Source: Epiperipatus broadwayi (Eukaryota > Onychophora > Udeonychophora > Euonychophora > Peripatidae). Taken from it: a DNA stretch of 64,000 nucleotides. The notes below the pieces were generated by a model, which did no database searches, was not told where the DNA came from, and was given only the letters and a program-made list of their open reading frames with translations. The stretch spans positions 2,730,001 through 2,794,000 of the forward strand of contig JAQFVV010012497.1 in assembly GCA_028023455.1 (NCBI GenBank), given 5' to 3'. Below are positions 22,300 to 32,479 of this stretch, piece by piece. Position 1 is the first letter of the stretch. Every line of letters begins with the position of its first letter. Both the position numbers and the translations under genes were made by a program.

Positions 22300-23910
22300 T
22301 TTTTTAATGATATATTTTATGATTTAAAGACTTATTAGAGTTTATGATATAATTGCATAAAAGTGAAATGTGAGAATAAATTGTGTTAAGACAATGGCTA
22401 ATAATGGCAAGCTATTATTTACAAAAATCAAATATTATTTGATCATAATAATTTATATGTAGTTTCTCTACCTGCTTTTAGCAGAGAAATTAACATACAC
22501 AAATATTAAATGAGGAAAAAATGCATTGGAAAAGAACAAAACTCATAAAGCAGCTTTTTTTTTTGTACAAATAATTTACAAAATAATAAAAAAAAGAAGC
22601 CATATTTTTTTACAAGCAAATATATTCAATAAGTTTAATTTTTTTCTTAATTGGTAATCTTTTTTAAGTAATATTGCTTATTAATTATCACTTTAACTTT
22701 GCTTAATTAATACAATACAGTGTCATACAGAAGTAATATTTTTCATAAACACACATGAAGTAATTAACTTTCATTGGTGTGCTACATGGCAGGTATAGTA
22801 CTGTTTTGTCAACTATCTATGAATTGTTTTCAAAAATGATTAGGACACATTTTTCTTTAAAAAAAAACAAAAAACAAATAATTTGTTTTTCTTCAATTAA
22901 TACTTTGTTTTCAGAGTATTACTATTCAATTTTTATTATTAATACAATACTGTACAATAATACTTTTAAGTTTCCTATGCTATTCTTATTTATTATGGAA
23001 TGATCTAGAAAATTCTACATGGATACCCATAAACATTTTTTATGTTTTGTTATCAATAAATAAAGATAAATAAGAGAATTCAGAATAATTTATGAACCGA
23101 GCACACTCAATATACATAGTTATACATGATACAAAAAATAAGTAATCTAATTATTAAAAATAATAATTATAGCAATAATGATACTGTCAAATATTTTATA
23201 ACAAAAAAAATTTCAAAAACCTAAATTTTTTTCCATTTTATAATATCTTTGTAATATATCAATGTTTAATACAAAACTATAGTTTAATATTATTTGAAAT
23301 AAAACTTCATAAAAAATTCACTTATTAGTTATTACATAAAAATACACTGCTAATATTTCATGCATGACAAATTAAGATAATTATAAAAATATAGCAGAAA
23401 AAAGAATTATTAAAATTTGATGTATAATTGTTAAAAGTTTCTGCACTTACATTTTAATATCATCCACTTTAGATAAATACATTAATGATTATTATTCATT
23501 TATTACAAATAAACTTTAACTCTAGTTAAACTCTTTTAGTTGACTGAATTAAATTTTCAATATTATTTTAATGAAACAACCTTTTTATTCAATAATATAC
23601 CCTTACAATTTTTAACTTATTTTTTTTTAAGTATAATTTTACAAATGAAAATCATTCTTAAAAATAATATTTCAACCATGCAAATATATTTAAAAAAAAA
23701 CAAAACCTGAAATATGTAATAAGAACAAAGCTTTTTGTTACTGTATGATAGTAAATAAAAATATTTTTTAAGCAAGATATTTTTTACGGATATTCCTTTT
23801 CTAATGTCCAAATGAATTTTCCTCTAAAACCAACAAAGCAATAAAATTATGTTCTGAAATACAAAATTTGATTTACAAATAATGGTTTCAGCTACTACAG
23901 GGATGTTCCT
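22300..23910. other. AT-rich non-coding stretch, nothing recognised
   Basis: Two short ORFs (22779-23003 plus, 23617-23811 minus) are F/I/K-rich low-complexity sequence and are not supported as genes. No RNA gene seen. Confidence 0.45.
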
Positions 23911-23919
23911 TTTTCAATG

Positions 23920-24300
23920 CTTGATTTTTATGTGAGGATTCACAAAAGAAATCATCATCAATTTGTATTCACTATTTTGATTTATAATCAATAATACACT
24001 ACAATGATCTTATAAAAAATTTCAAAAAAAAAAAATTTTTAGATAGTTATTTTTAAAGACTGATGACATCATAGAATAGTTATTAATGCTATGTCATTCA
24101 AAATCAAAATAGCAATCTTCATGCTGAAATTGTACAGTTTAGAGTTTATTCATAATATGGCACATAATATTAGTGTTATACAATATTTTGATTATAAACT
24201 CACAGTATATAATTTTCATCCAGCATCCAATCAGTACAAATAACATATCTAAAGATTATTATCATTAATGATAACAAAACAAAACAAAAATATTTCATTC
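23920..24300. repeat. Dispersed repeat related to 2630-3060
   Basis: Matching blocks in the same order as at 2630-3060: 'tgaggattcacaaaag', 'catcatcaatttgta', 'ttttgatttataatc', a long A-run, 'gatgacatcatagaata', 'ttgattataaactcac' and a final 'tatcattaatgataa'. Confidence 0.45.
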
Positions 24301-24525
24301 AGTATAATAATTAATCAAAATCATAATTTAATGACATACAATAACCAAATATATTAATACAGTATTAAATTTTAAATGTATATATTAGTTTAAAAACTGT
24401 AAACTATATTTACTCACTTTTAGGGATTAAAATTTTTACTAACAGTGCCTTGCTTGTGGCAAAATTATGATCATCGTATTGTAATTTAGATGTTGTAATT
24501 GTTATTTTGAAAAAGAAAAAAGATT

Positions 24526-25245
24526 TCATTCTCTTTTAATATGCCACAATATAATTTTTTGACGTTAACTGTGATTAGGATTTGACAACCTACAGTTTTC
24601 TAATTTTGTTATTCCTATACTAACAATGAATAATATGCTTTTAGAATCAATTAAATGTTGATACTAAATATTTTTTTGAATTCTAAATAATTTCATGTAA
24701 ATAATTATTCATTCCTTTATAGTTAAAATCTTCAAAGCGCATGTGCAACAGCGTAATGCTGTGTTAAATATTACAGTTTACAAACATCGCACTATAAAAA
24801 ATGATTTATTTACATACATATAATATAGTAGTACAAATTTTAAAAAAAAATAGAATTTCAGTATATGTCATCTTATGGTGGAAAAAAATTGCCACATCTA
24901 AATGTATTTGCATATAAAGTGCTGTTCATTTAAATCTGCATAGAACATATTGTAAAAAAAAAAAAGACAAATATTGGTTTACAATATGCGAATACAGAAT
25001 GCATTAGATACTTTTTCTCTCTCTTTTAATATGCCGCAATATATTTTTATGATGTTAACTGTGATTAGGATTTGACAACATACAGTTTTCTAATTTTGCT
25101 ATTCCAACACTAACGATGAATAATAACGCTTTTAGGATCAATTAAATGTTATTAAACATTTTTTTTTAAATTCTAAATAATTTCAAGTAAGTAATATAAT
25201 ATAGTAATACAAATTTTTTAAAAAATAGAATTTTGGTATAGATTT
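24526..25245. repeat. Direct repeat pair (~215 bp units), first copy interrupted
   Basis: Copy 1 starts near 24531 ('tctcttttaatatgccac') and copy 2 near 25021 ('tctcttttaatatgccgc'). They share 'gttaactgtgattaggat', 'ttgacaacatacagtttt', 'aatgaataata' variants, 'atcaattaaatgtt' and 'ttctaaataatttca'. Both end with 'ataatatagta', 'tacaaattttt' and 'aaaatagaattt'. Copy 1 carries about 110 extra bases between 'catgtaa' and 'tacatataatata', the inserted segment described separately. Confidence 0.75.
24700..24820. mobile_element. Inserted short element, related to 49715-49830
   Basis: Absent from the duplicate at 25021-25245, which marks it as an insertion. It contains 'tattcattcctttata', 'aagcgcatgtgcaacagcg', 'tattacagtttacaaac' and 'atcgcactataaaa'. 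The segment 49715-49830 has 'tattcattttaataagcc', 'aatgcacatgtgcatgtg', 'tattacagtttataaaac' and 'atcgctatataaaa' in the same order. Two independent locations plus an empty site make this a real, small, dispersed element. Confidence 0.65.
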
Positions 25246-25249
25246 TTTT

Positions 25250-27920
25250 CAGTGCAAAGAGTAATAGTTGCATGAAAGAATACAAGAAATTATTAACTGC
25301 TAGTTTGCTTTCACTTTCTCATCCATTTGCTATATTTTTGAATAGTTAAAAGACACTTTTTTTTCTATCAATACTATTTAAAAGTCTAAAAATACATACA
25401 TTTTCAACTAAAATTATAGCAGCCAGTAATATGATTACAAAATAAATATAAAAAAAAATCTCTGAGCTTGGAATCTCAACTGGAAAGAGAAGGAAATCAT
25501 GACATTTGTTCTTTTATGAATTTATCCACATTTACTGTCAACACACTATTTTTAAAAGCAAAGACAAACTAGAGCAAAGTGTTCAAACCATTGTAGGAAC
25601 ATTCTAACTTACTAAAATCATGAAATCATGGCATTCCATACAAAAAGAAAATCCAAGAAGAACATCAACCTTTCATTCTAAACTTTTTCTCCAGAGATTC
25701 TCGGCAATCAACATCTGGTGCATTCCTCCAAAAACACCAAGATTGTCAAAGGATTTGCAAGACACAATGGACCTTAAAATGAGTAAATGATGATTCAGAA
25801 AGCTGGAAAGTTATGATTGATGAATAGATTACTGGAAAAAATAACCTTTAAGCTAAGTTTTTTTACAGACTGAAGTTGCATTCATATATACATATTTTAA
25901 GTGCATACTTGCATAATACACATAACATAGTTTACACAATAATGTACATTAAGATTTTTTTTTTAAATTACTATATTTAATAAGTTAAGCTTTGTTCATA
26001 ACTTACAATTTTTAATTGGAGTAACCAGCCAATTTTTTCCCCATAGAAAACCATTATAAATACTTGTTATTCATACAATATTATTGCTTAACATGAGTTT
26101 TGGGAAATCAATTGACCTCACTAAATGGAGTAAAGATGTACTGTAAAATGATGAACTGACTAATGGCTCCATACACTAACATTGATAAGTACCCATTTAT
26201 TCAATTGTATGTTTGTGTATGGTTTGATTAACCAACTTTTTTTACACACAAAAATTTATAATTAAAAAATGTACTTTTCATGTATTCATGAAGAAGAAAT
26301 ATAATTACAAAAAAAACATTACTTTTAATAGTGAAAATTCTTCTTATTTGATTTTAATCAACTTATAAACTTTTTATATAAGCAATTTAGATGTTAGAAG
26401 TCATATTGCATTATTTTCATAAATAAATAGACATACATTTTTAATGTTTCTCGGCTAGTTATTTATTTTTAATTTTTTATTTTATCTTTCTATTTTGTAA
26501 AATAAATTTTAAAAAAGTATTTACGCACATTCATATTTTATTAGTTTCAAATAGTTTACATATATATATTTACAACAAACTCATCAATATTTTAAGATAT
26601 TACATATATATATAACACATTTATATGCAAAAGATGATTCAAAAGCTTCCATAGATAGAATATTCTTTTTATTCACGAACTGAACTGCTGTGTTTACTGA
26701 TCATTCGTGAATTCATTATAACATTGAAATGCATCACTAAATAATTAGTTTATGCTAAAATATGTGGATGTTCATATTTAAAAAATCTCTTCATATGAAA
26801 ATTTTTACATTATACCCTATATAACTTATAAGAATACATCACTCACTAGCTAGTTTATTTTAAAATCTATGTGATTGTTCATCTTTAAAAATCCCTTTGT
26901 ATGGAGATTAAAATGCTAGAATATACATAAATTGCTTTGATTAAGTATCATGCTAATTTAATATTTGCTTCTCTGATTGTTGTACATTTCAAATCAACTT
27001 CCCATATAATATCTAAGATTCACAAAAAAAAAGCTGTTATTTCCCTTTTTTTATAAAAATTAACAGACTGTTATTAAAAAGCAATTCAGATTTTAATACA
27101 GACTGGTTAGATGCTATTTCTCATTTATTTATATACATCAATCCATACGAATGTCTTCTATGTCATATCTTGCAAATAGCATATATTTGTTTATCAAAAC
27201 TAATCGCAAAATTATAACAAATAATAAGATAACAAGACATTACTTCTTCATTTGAGCAATACTGCAGAGAGATCTTATGGTTGCATGATGCTAGCCACTT
27301 ATGAAATGCTTTAAGTGCTAGATATATTTTTACAAAGATCTAATTAGAAAATATCATACTTCAACTATACAATAAGAGTACATCTAAAGCAATAGAAAAT
27401 CTGTCTGCAAAGAAAATATTTCAAAGTTGATATATTTGCATTACAGAAGATGTATACCTTGTTAAAAACTTTGGCTTATATATTGGTGATAGAATGTATT
27501 GTGAATATGGTCTGGTCATCTTAAAATTATACAACTAAGCAAATATTCTGTATTGAAGACAGTTCATGCAATTAGCAATCACCAAACCAACTAATAATCT
27601 TCGCTTTCAAATCTTCTAATAACAGCACTAATCTTCCACATTACTTTTCTATTGTTCATACATAATACTCTCATAATAACTTTTAGAAATATATCACTAA
27701 AAATAAAGCAAAGTTGCTACATTGAGAGGTTTTTGATTTTAATTATTACATTCATGCATTATAATGTCAAGCAAAAAAAAACATTTTCTGACAAAATGAA
27801 ACTCTGACATAATTCTAAAACTAAGCGTTTCACAAAAAAAAAAGTTTCTCATTATCAAATGAACTACTAATTTGAAATCTTTTCTTCAAATTTAATATAA
27901 ATCAAGCCTCATCTGTACTA
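25250..27920. other. AT-rich non-coding stretch with a two-unit tandem duplication
   Basis: At 26731-26803 and 26836-26910 the blocks 'catcactaaataattagtt', 'atgtggatgttcatattta' and 'aaaatctcttcatatg' recur as 'catcactcactagctagtt', 'atgtgattgttcatcttta' and 'aaaatccctttgtatgg', a duplication with about 105 bp period. Otherwise nothing was recognised. Confidence 0.5.
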
Positions 27921-27927
27921 GAATTGG

Positions 27928-28218
27928 TTGTATAAAATCAATATATTAAAAATCTTGAAAAAAATACTAATAGGATCTGATTTACTTTTTTTCTATGAAA
28001 GATCAAACAGATTCATAACAACATCACCCAAAAATTTATCTTTCCTCAAAAAAATCAAAAACATTCAAGTTATAGCAAAGCAAGAAATATCCTTTTTAAT
28101 AAATATATCTACCAAGAACCCAGAAATTGCTTATGAACTTATAAAAAGTATCATTAGGCTAAAAAAAAAAAATGATGATGCCGAGACTTTGCAGAAAAAT
28201 AAAATTTATGAGATCTAA
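27928..28218 (+). CDS. 96-codon ORF, Lys/Ile-rich, unassigned
   Basis: An open frame that reads through a helical, basic-looking sequence ('SNRFITTSPKNLSFLKKIKN', 'NPEIAYELIKSIIRLKKKND'). In an AT-rich genome, 96 codons is longer than most chance ORFs, and the composition is less repetitive than the low-complexity ORFs elsewhere. I recognise no domain. Downstream sequence in other frames remains protein-like for a short distance. It lies 2 kb upstream of Jockey fragments on the same strand, so a retroelement ORF1 remnant is possible, as is chance. Confidence 0.25.
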   Translation: MYKINILKILKKILIGSDLLFFYERSNRFITTSPKNLSFLKKIKNIQVIAKQEISFLINISTKNPEIAYELIKSIIRLKKKNDDAETLQKNKIYEI

Positions 28219-28499
28219 AAGATTGGTTGGATACTTTTTTCACAGCTCAATCAATGAAAAAACTCTTCTTAAAAAATAATAAATTTAACTCTTCAGTTTA
28301 TACAATATATGATAAAGTAAGAGCAGTCCATCTACTCCTGATTAATCAGTAATTATAAGATGATCCAATACATTTTAAATTGGATCCTCAAATTATTTTC
28401 TAGCTTTTGTTTTTATCAATGAGTCAAACCTGGGAGTGATGTTTTTACCATTCAAGCTAACAATATCAAATCCAAAATGGTAACAAAGGGATTAAAGAT

Positions 28500-28690
28500 G
28501 GTTATTAGATTCATAAAAGCATTACTCCTAGTTCTGAACCCAGGCTCACTGATTCTAAGAATGGAGATTTTTTTAAAAAGTGCAATTGAGAACTGGTAAT
28601 CACTATTTATTTAAATTTACAGTAAGTAGCATTATATTGCAGAACTGCTATTGTTTTATCATATTTTATGTAAGCTGAAAAATTGATTAA
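28500..28690 (+). repeat. Possible SINE copy related to 30000-30190
   Basis: 'cctagttctgaacccagg' and 'tcactgattctaagaat', then 'gcaattgagaactggtaat', 'cactatttattta' and 'cagaactgctattgtttta' parallel 'cccgttttgaatcccaag', 'tcactgataaaggcaa', 'gcaataaagaatctgataa', 'tcactaagtaaa' and 'aagaactgctattttac' at about 30025-30172. Confidence 0.5.
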
Positions 28691-28765
28691 TTATTATTAT
28701 TAGCATTCCAAGCCAGAAGGAAAAATGTACCTACAGTTAATAAAGAAATGATAATATTAAAATAT

Positions 28766-29824
28766 CACAGAGGCTAAATTAGCCATACAGTAGTCCCAAT
28801 GAGTATAAGCCAAAGTAATCAATGGATGCAGAAAGATTTGTGCATAAAATATTTATCTAGTATCTACTCATCCAATATCCCCAGACTAGTTTCGAGTTTG
28901 TGGCTTTCATCAGTGAGAAGCCTTGGATCTGAGAGCACTGCACATAGATCTAATGCAAACTTCCAGCAAACATCTTTTACCTTATTAGTTAACTATAAAG
29001 CTTTGAGTCCAAAATGAAAAACACAATAATGTTTTCAATTCAAGCTCATTAGCTTGTATAGTCATATAGATCTGAACTCAGTTCAGCATCCATACTTTTT
29101 GGTTTCTTTGGTTCTTTAATAACCACAGTCACCATAAACTCTCCGCATAGCAGCACCACTCAGTGCAGATCAGAATAATCAATGGCTGCAGGAAGGTTTG
29201 TGCATAAAATCCCTAACTAATGCCTACTCATCCAATATTCCCAGACTAGTTTCTAGCTTGTGGCTTTCATCAGTGAGGAGCCTTGGATCTGAGAGAACTG
29301 AACCTAAATCTTAGGATCTAACGCAATCCTCCATCAGCCTAACTATAAAGCTTTGAGACCAAACTGAAAACACAATAATGTTTTTTAATTCAAGCTCATA
29401 ACCACAATCACCATAAACTCACCACCAGTACTCAGTGAAAGCCAGAGTAATCAATGAATGCAGAAAGGTTTTTGTGCATAAAATCCATATATAGTGTCTA
29501 CTCATCCAACATCCTCAGGCTAGTTTATAGCTTATGGTTTTCATCAGTGAGGAGCTTTGGATTTAATGCAAACCTCCAGTAGCTACCTTTTACCTAAGGT
29601 GGCTGCTGGTGGGTTACATTAGATTCTAAAATCTAGGTGCAATGCTTTCAGATCCAAGACTCCTCACTGTTGAAAGCCACAAGCTAGAAACTCGTCTGGG
29701 GATATTGGATGAATAGGCATTATATAGGGATTTTATGAACAAATCTTCCTGCATCCATTGATTACTCTGGTTTGCACTGAATGGCGCTACTGTATGGAAA
29801 GCTTAGCCTCTGTGTAAACAGCTT
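28766..29824. mobile_element. Composite family F element with three direct units and one inverted
   Basis: The whole block is bounded by inverted ends 'cacagaggctaa' (28766-28777) and 'ttagcctctgtg' (29813-29824). Inside are direct F units starting at about 28784, 29150 and 29420, each with 'agtaatcaatg', 'tttgtgcataaaat', 'actcatccaa', 'tagttt', 'ttcatcagtgag' and 'cttggat' blocks. The first two are followed by a shared spacer ('aactataaagctttgag', 'acacaataatgtttt', 'ttcaagctca'). The final unit (29597-29816) is the reverse complement and abuts unit three in a head-to-head palindrome ('ccagtagctaccttttacc' / 'aaggtggctgctgg'). No transposase is present. Confidence 0.75.
29416..29816. repeat. 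Long inverted repeat (~185 bp arms) within composite F element
   Basis: Unit three (about 29416-29597) and the inverted unit (29597-29816) can pair through most of their length, with many mismatches, and have almost no loop. This is probably the ancestral form of the family: two long inverted arms joined at 'gccacctt'. Confidence 0.7.
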
Positions 29825-29999
29825 GTGTAAGGATAAAGAATAGTGATCGTGATGTTTAGTGGTTGAATTTTAAAATATATAGATACTGATGATCTGATAT
29901 TATATCTGTTCAAAAAGACTGGATTGGTTCCAAAACTTTAGACTGATTTGGAATTTTAGATTGTTAACTTGAATAGTAAAATGGACTTAAAGGTAATTG

Positions 30000-30190
30000 C
30001 AGGATGCCTAAATGCAGTATTTCCCGTTTTGAATCCCAAGCATCACTGATAAAGGCAAAATCCAGAAGTTGGTTTGAAAATGAGAATTTAAAATGCAATA
30101 AAGAATCTGATAATCACTAAGTAAATCATGCTTACAATCGATGGCATTAGAATAAAGAACTGCTATTTTACTAAAATTACCCCTAACGCA
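30000..30190 (+). repeat. Probable tRNA-derived SINE
   Basis: 'aggatgcctaaatgcagta' with 'ccgttttgaatcccaagca' 15 bases on resembles the A/B-box head of a tRNA-derived SINE, with the B-box core TTTGAATCCC clear. The body ('ataaaggcaaaatccaga', 'gaaaatgagaatttaaaa') matches the segment near 105-230 and weakly 28500-28690. A C9 run follows at about 30191. Confidence 0.55.
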
Positions 30191-30319
30191 TCCCCCCCCC
30201 AAAAAAAGTTTGATCTTATAAACATATATAGAGCTTTTATTAAGTTCAAGAGAACTAAATCAGAAAAATAATCATTAAAAAACTACTACATTTTCAAGCC
30301 ATAAGATTTATGTAACTTA

Positions 30320-30960
30320 AACCAGAAAACAAATAAATACAGTGAATATGAATTTACTATTGGGTGTTATAAATTGGGAAAGGCTCCTGGAGAAGATATC
30401 ATTACTTCCAATGTTTTTAAAAGTGAACTTTCCAGATAAAGTCGAGGCATAGTTGACAAAATTATTCATCATATTAATCCTATAAAATAAACCCAAAAAT
30501 TTGATAAGAAAGCAAAAAGGTAGCAATCTTAAAACATATTAAATCTAATAATGCTGCAAAAAAAATTATTGTCCAATCTTATTATTATGCATTCTCTACC
30601 ATTTTTTTTGAAAAAATAATCATAAGAATTATACCAATAATTGAAAGTCAGTTACTTTAAGAAGAAAATGAATTCAGAGCAAAATAATGCAGCTATAAGC
30701 ACATTTCATAAATGGAATATGGACAAACACAAACCATGAACAACATAGTTAATGACTATCAAATCTATGATTACAGTGAAACAATCAAAGGACTTAATAA
30801 AGCTACTAGTGAATCCATCTTTTGCTTGAAAACTCTAATGTATTTCTTTATGACATTTTATTAAAAGTTAAGCTGTCTTGGGAAAAAAAATTCTGCACTA
30901 AATAAAAAAATAAATTCCACCATCAGAAATTGATGCTTTATAACTGTTTACAAAGAGTTT
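30320..30960 (+). pseudogene. Jockey-type LINE, internally deleted copy 1
   Basis: The plus strand reads 'LGKAPGEDIITSNVFKSEL' (about 30382-30438), the usual GKAPGxDxI start of Jockey-type RT, then 'VDKIIHHINPIK' and 'QKFDKKAKR'. After about 30680 it jumps to 3'-terminal sequence ('accatgaacaacatagtta', 'atcaaaggacttaataaag', 'ctactagtgaat') that corresponds to about 43120-43160 of the longer copy, so most of the RT and the C-terminus are missing. The shared 3' end includes 'gttaagctgtctt', an A-run and 'gcactaaataaaaa'. The minus-strand ORF at 30317-30526 is a shadow. Confidence 0.75.
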
Positions 30961-30999
30961 AGTTAGACAAATGTTTATTGCCAAAAGGTGAGCTGAAAA

Positions 31000-31880
31000 T
31001 TAAGCATTCAAACTGGTGAATAGATAAGATATTGGTTTTATTGAGATAATATAAATCTTTGTGCTACAATAACTATTCAACAAGCACTAAACAAACTCTG
31101 ATCTTCATAATCAAGCATTTCTTTAATAAACATCAAACTTTCTGAATGTGATATTTGTAAGGAAATGCCAGTAGAAATAAATATTAGACATAAATAGCAG
31201 TAAATGCAAAATAAAATCTACCAAACTGCAGAATTTTTATATTTATTTTATTATTATACCTTAAGCCTGATACTTCTTACATGAAATTGTTTACAGGAAA
31301 TAAAAGTTTATATGTTATTGCTTTTAGACATACAATAAAAGTGAGGAAGTACATAATGATAAAAATGGGGGGAGGGAGGGGGCGACTTTACAATTTTTAT
31401 TATTATTCATTTATTTTATCACTAACCATAAACCAGAAAAACTTGAAATATAAAAACTAAAAAAATTGTAAAATTTATTATATAATTAAATTTACCTAAT
31501 AAATTTAAATAAAATTATAAACTTTTTTCTGAATATATATATATCATGAAAAAATAAAAATTAGAAAAGTTATTCAAAATATTTGTAATATATGATAAGC
31601 AATACCTTGATTAAACAAAATATGAGAGAGAAAAAATTGCATTAAATTAAATTTACTTTTTGAAAAATATCAATAAAGTAGAACTATTTTACAAACAATA
31701 ACATATTCATATTTTCAATTTGCGAATCATTAAGAGAGCTAGGTGCTTAAGAAATTATGTGCATCCATATTGATGAAGTGACAAGAAACACAAACACGCA
31801 CACACATATATATATACACAATAGCAATTAAACTCAACATGTCATTCAATGGCCAAATGTCAGTAATCTCCTGAGAAATT
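31000..31880. other. AT-rich non-coding stretch with a G-rich tract
   Basis: A 16-base G-rich tract 'ggggggagggaggggg' sits near 31367-31384, followed by 'cgactttac'. It resembles a polypurine tract or could fold as a G-quadruplex, but no LTR was found next to it. Otherwise nothing recognised. Confidence 0.45.
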
Positions 31881-31884
31881 AATT

Positions 31885-32470
31885 ATTTGATTATACTCAA
31901 TTAAATATTACCATAAGAAATGTTGCTGGCATACTCAAAGGTACTACTCTTTTACAGCGGCTTTGTGTTTTTTCAAATATTCCTTCACCAGATATCAGAA
32001 AAGAAATTGCAGCATCAAAAAAATATGAACAATTGTCAAATAAATTGAATTAACCAATAACTCAAGATAATAGTTTTGCCATTTAAAACTTATTTCATAT
32101 TAGATGTCTTTTACAGCATAAAAAATGGACTATTTCAAAACAAATATCTTTTTCCAAATCAACAATAAAGCCAGCCATATTTGATCATCTTAGATACTAC
32201 TATAGTAATTCAGAATAACTTATATTCAATGAGCTCATCTCTTTCGTAAATCAAATTTAGCAGTCACAGATGTATGTGTACATGAATAAAAATAAACCCT
32301 GAATCACAGAGTTAATGACCATTGATTCAATTGCTGAAATGGCAGAATTAAATGCCTTAATAAAGATACTAGTGATTCTATCACCTGACTAATTATTACA
32401 GATTCTTTTTTGATATTTTGTTAATAATTAAACTGTTTTTTAAAAAAAACAATCTATAAGCTAAATATAT
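31885..32470 (+). pseudogene. Jockey-type LINE, 3' fragment (copy 2)
   Basis: Corresponds to the C-terminal part of the longer copy at 40.7-43.3 kb. It reads 'NITIRNVAGILKGT' and 'CVFSNIPSPDIRKEIAASKK' (about 31905-32025), matching 'LPLEILL' and 'YQISKQKFPYKK' equivalents near 42720-42840. It then has 'tccaaatcaacaataaag' as at 42941 ('tccaacaataaag'), and the same tail 'atggcagaattaa', 'aataaa(g/a)atactagtga'. Frameshifted throughout. Confidence 0.7.
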
Positions 32471-32479
32471 GAATTCTTA

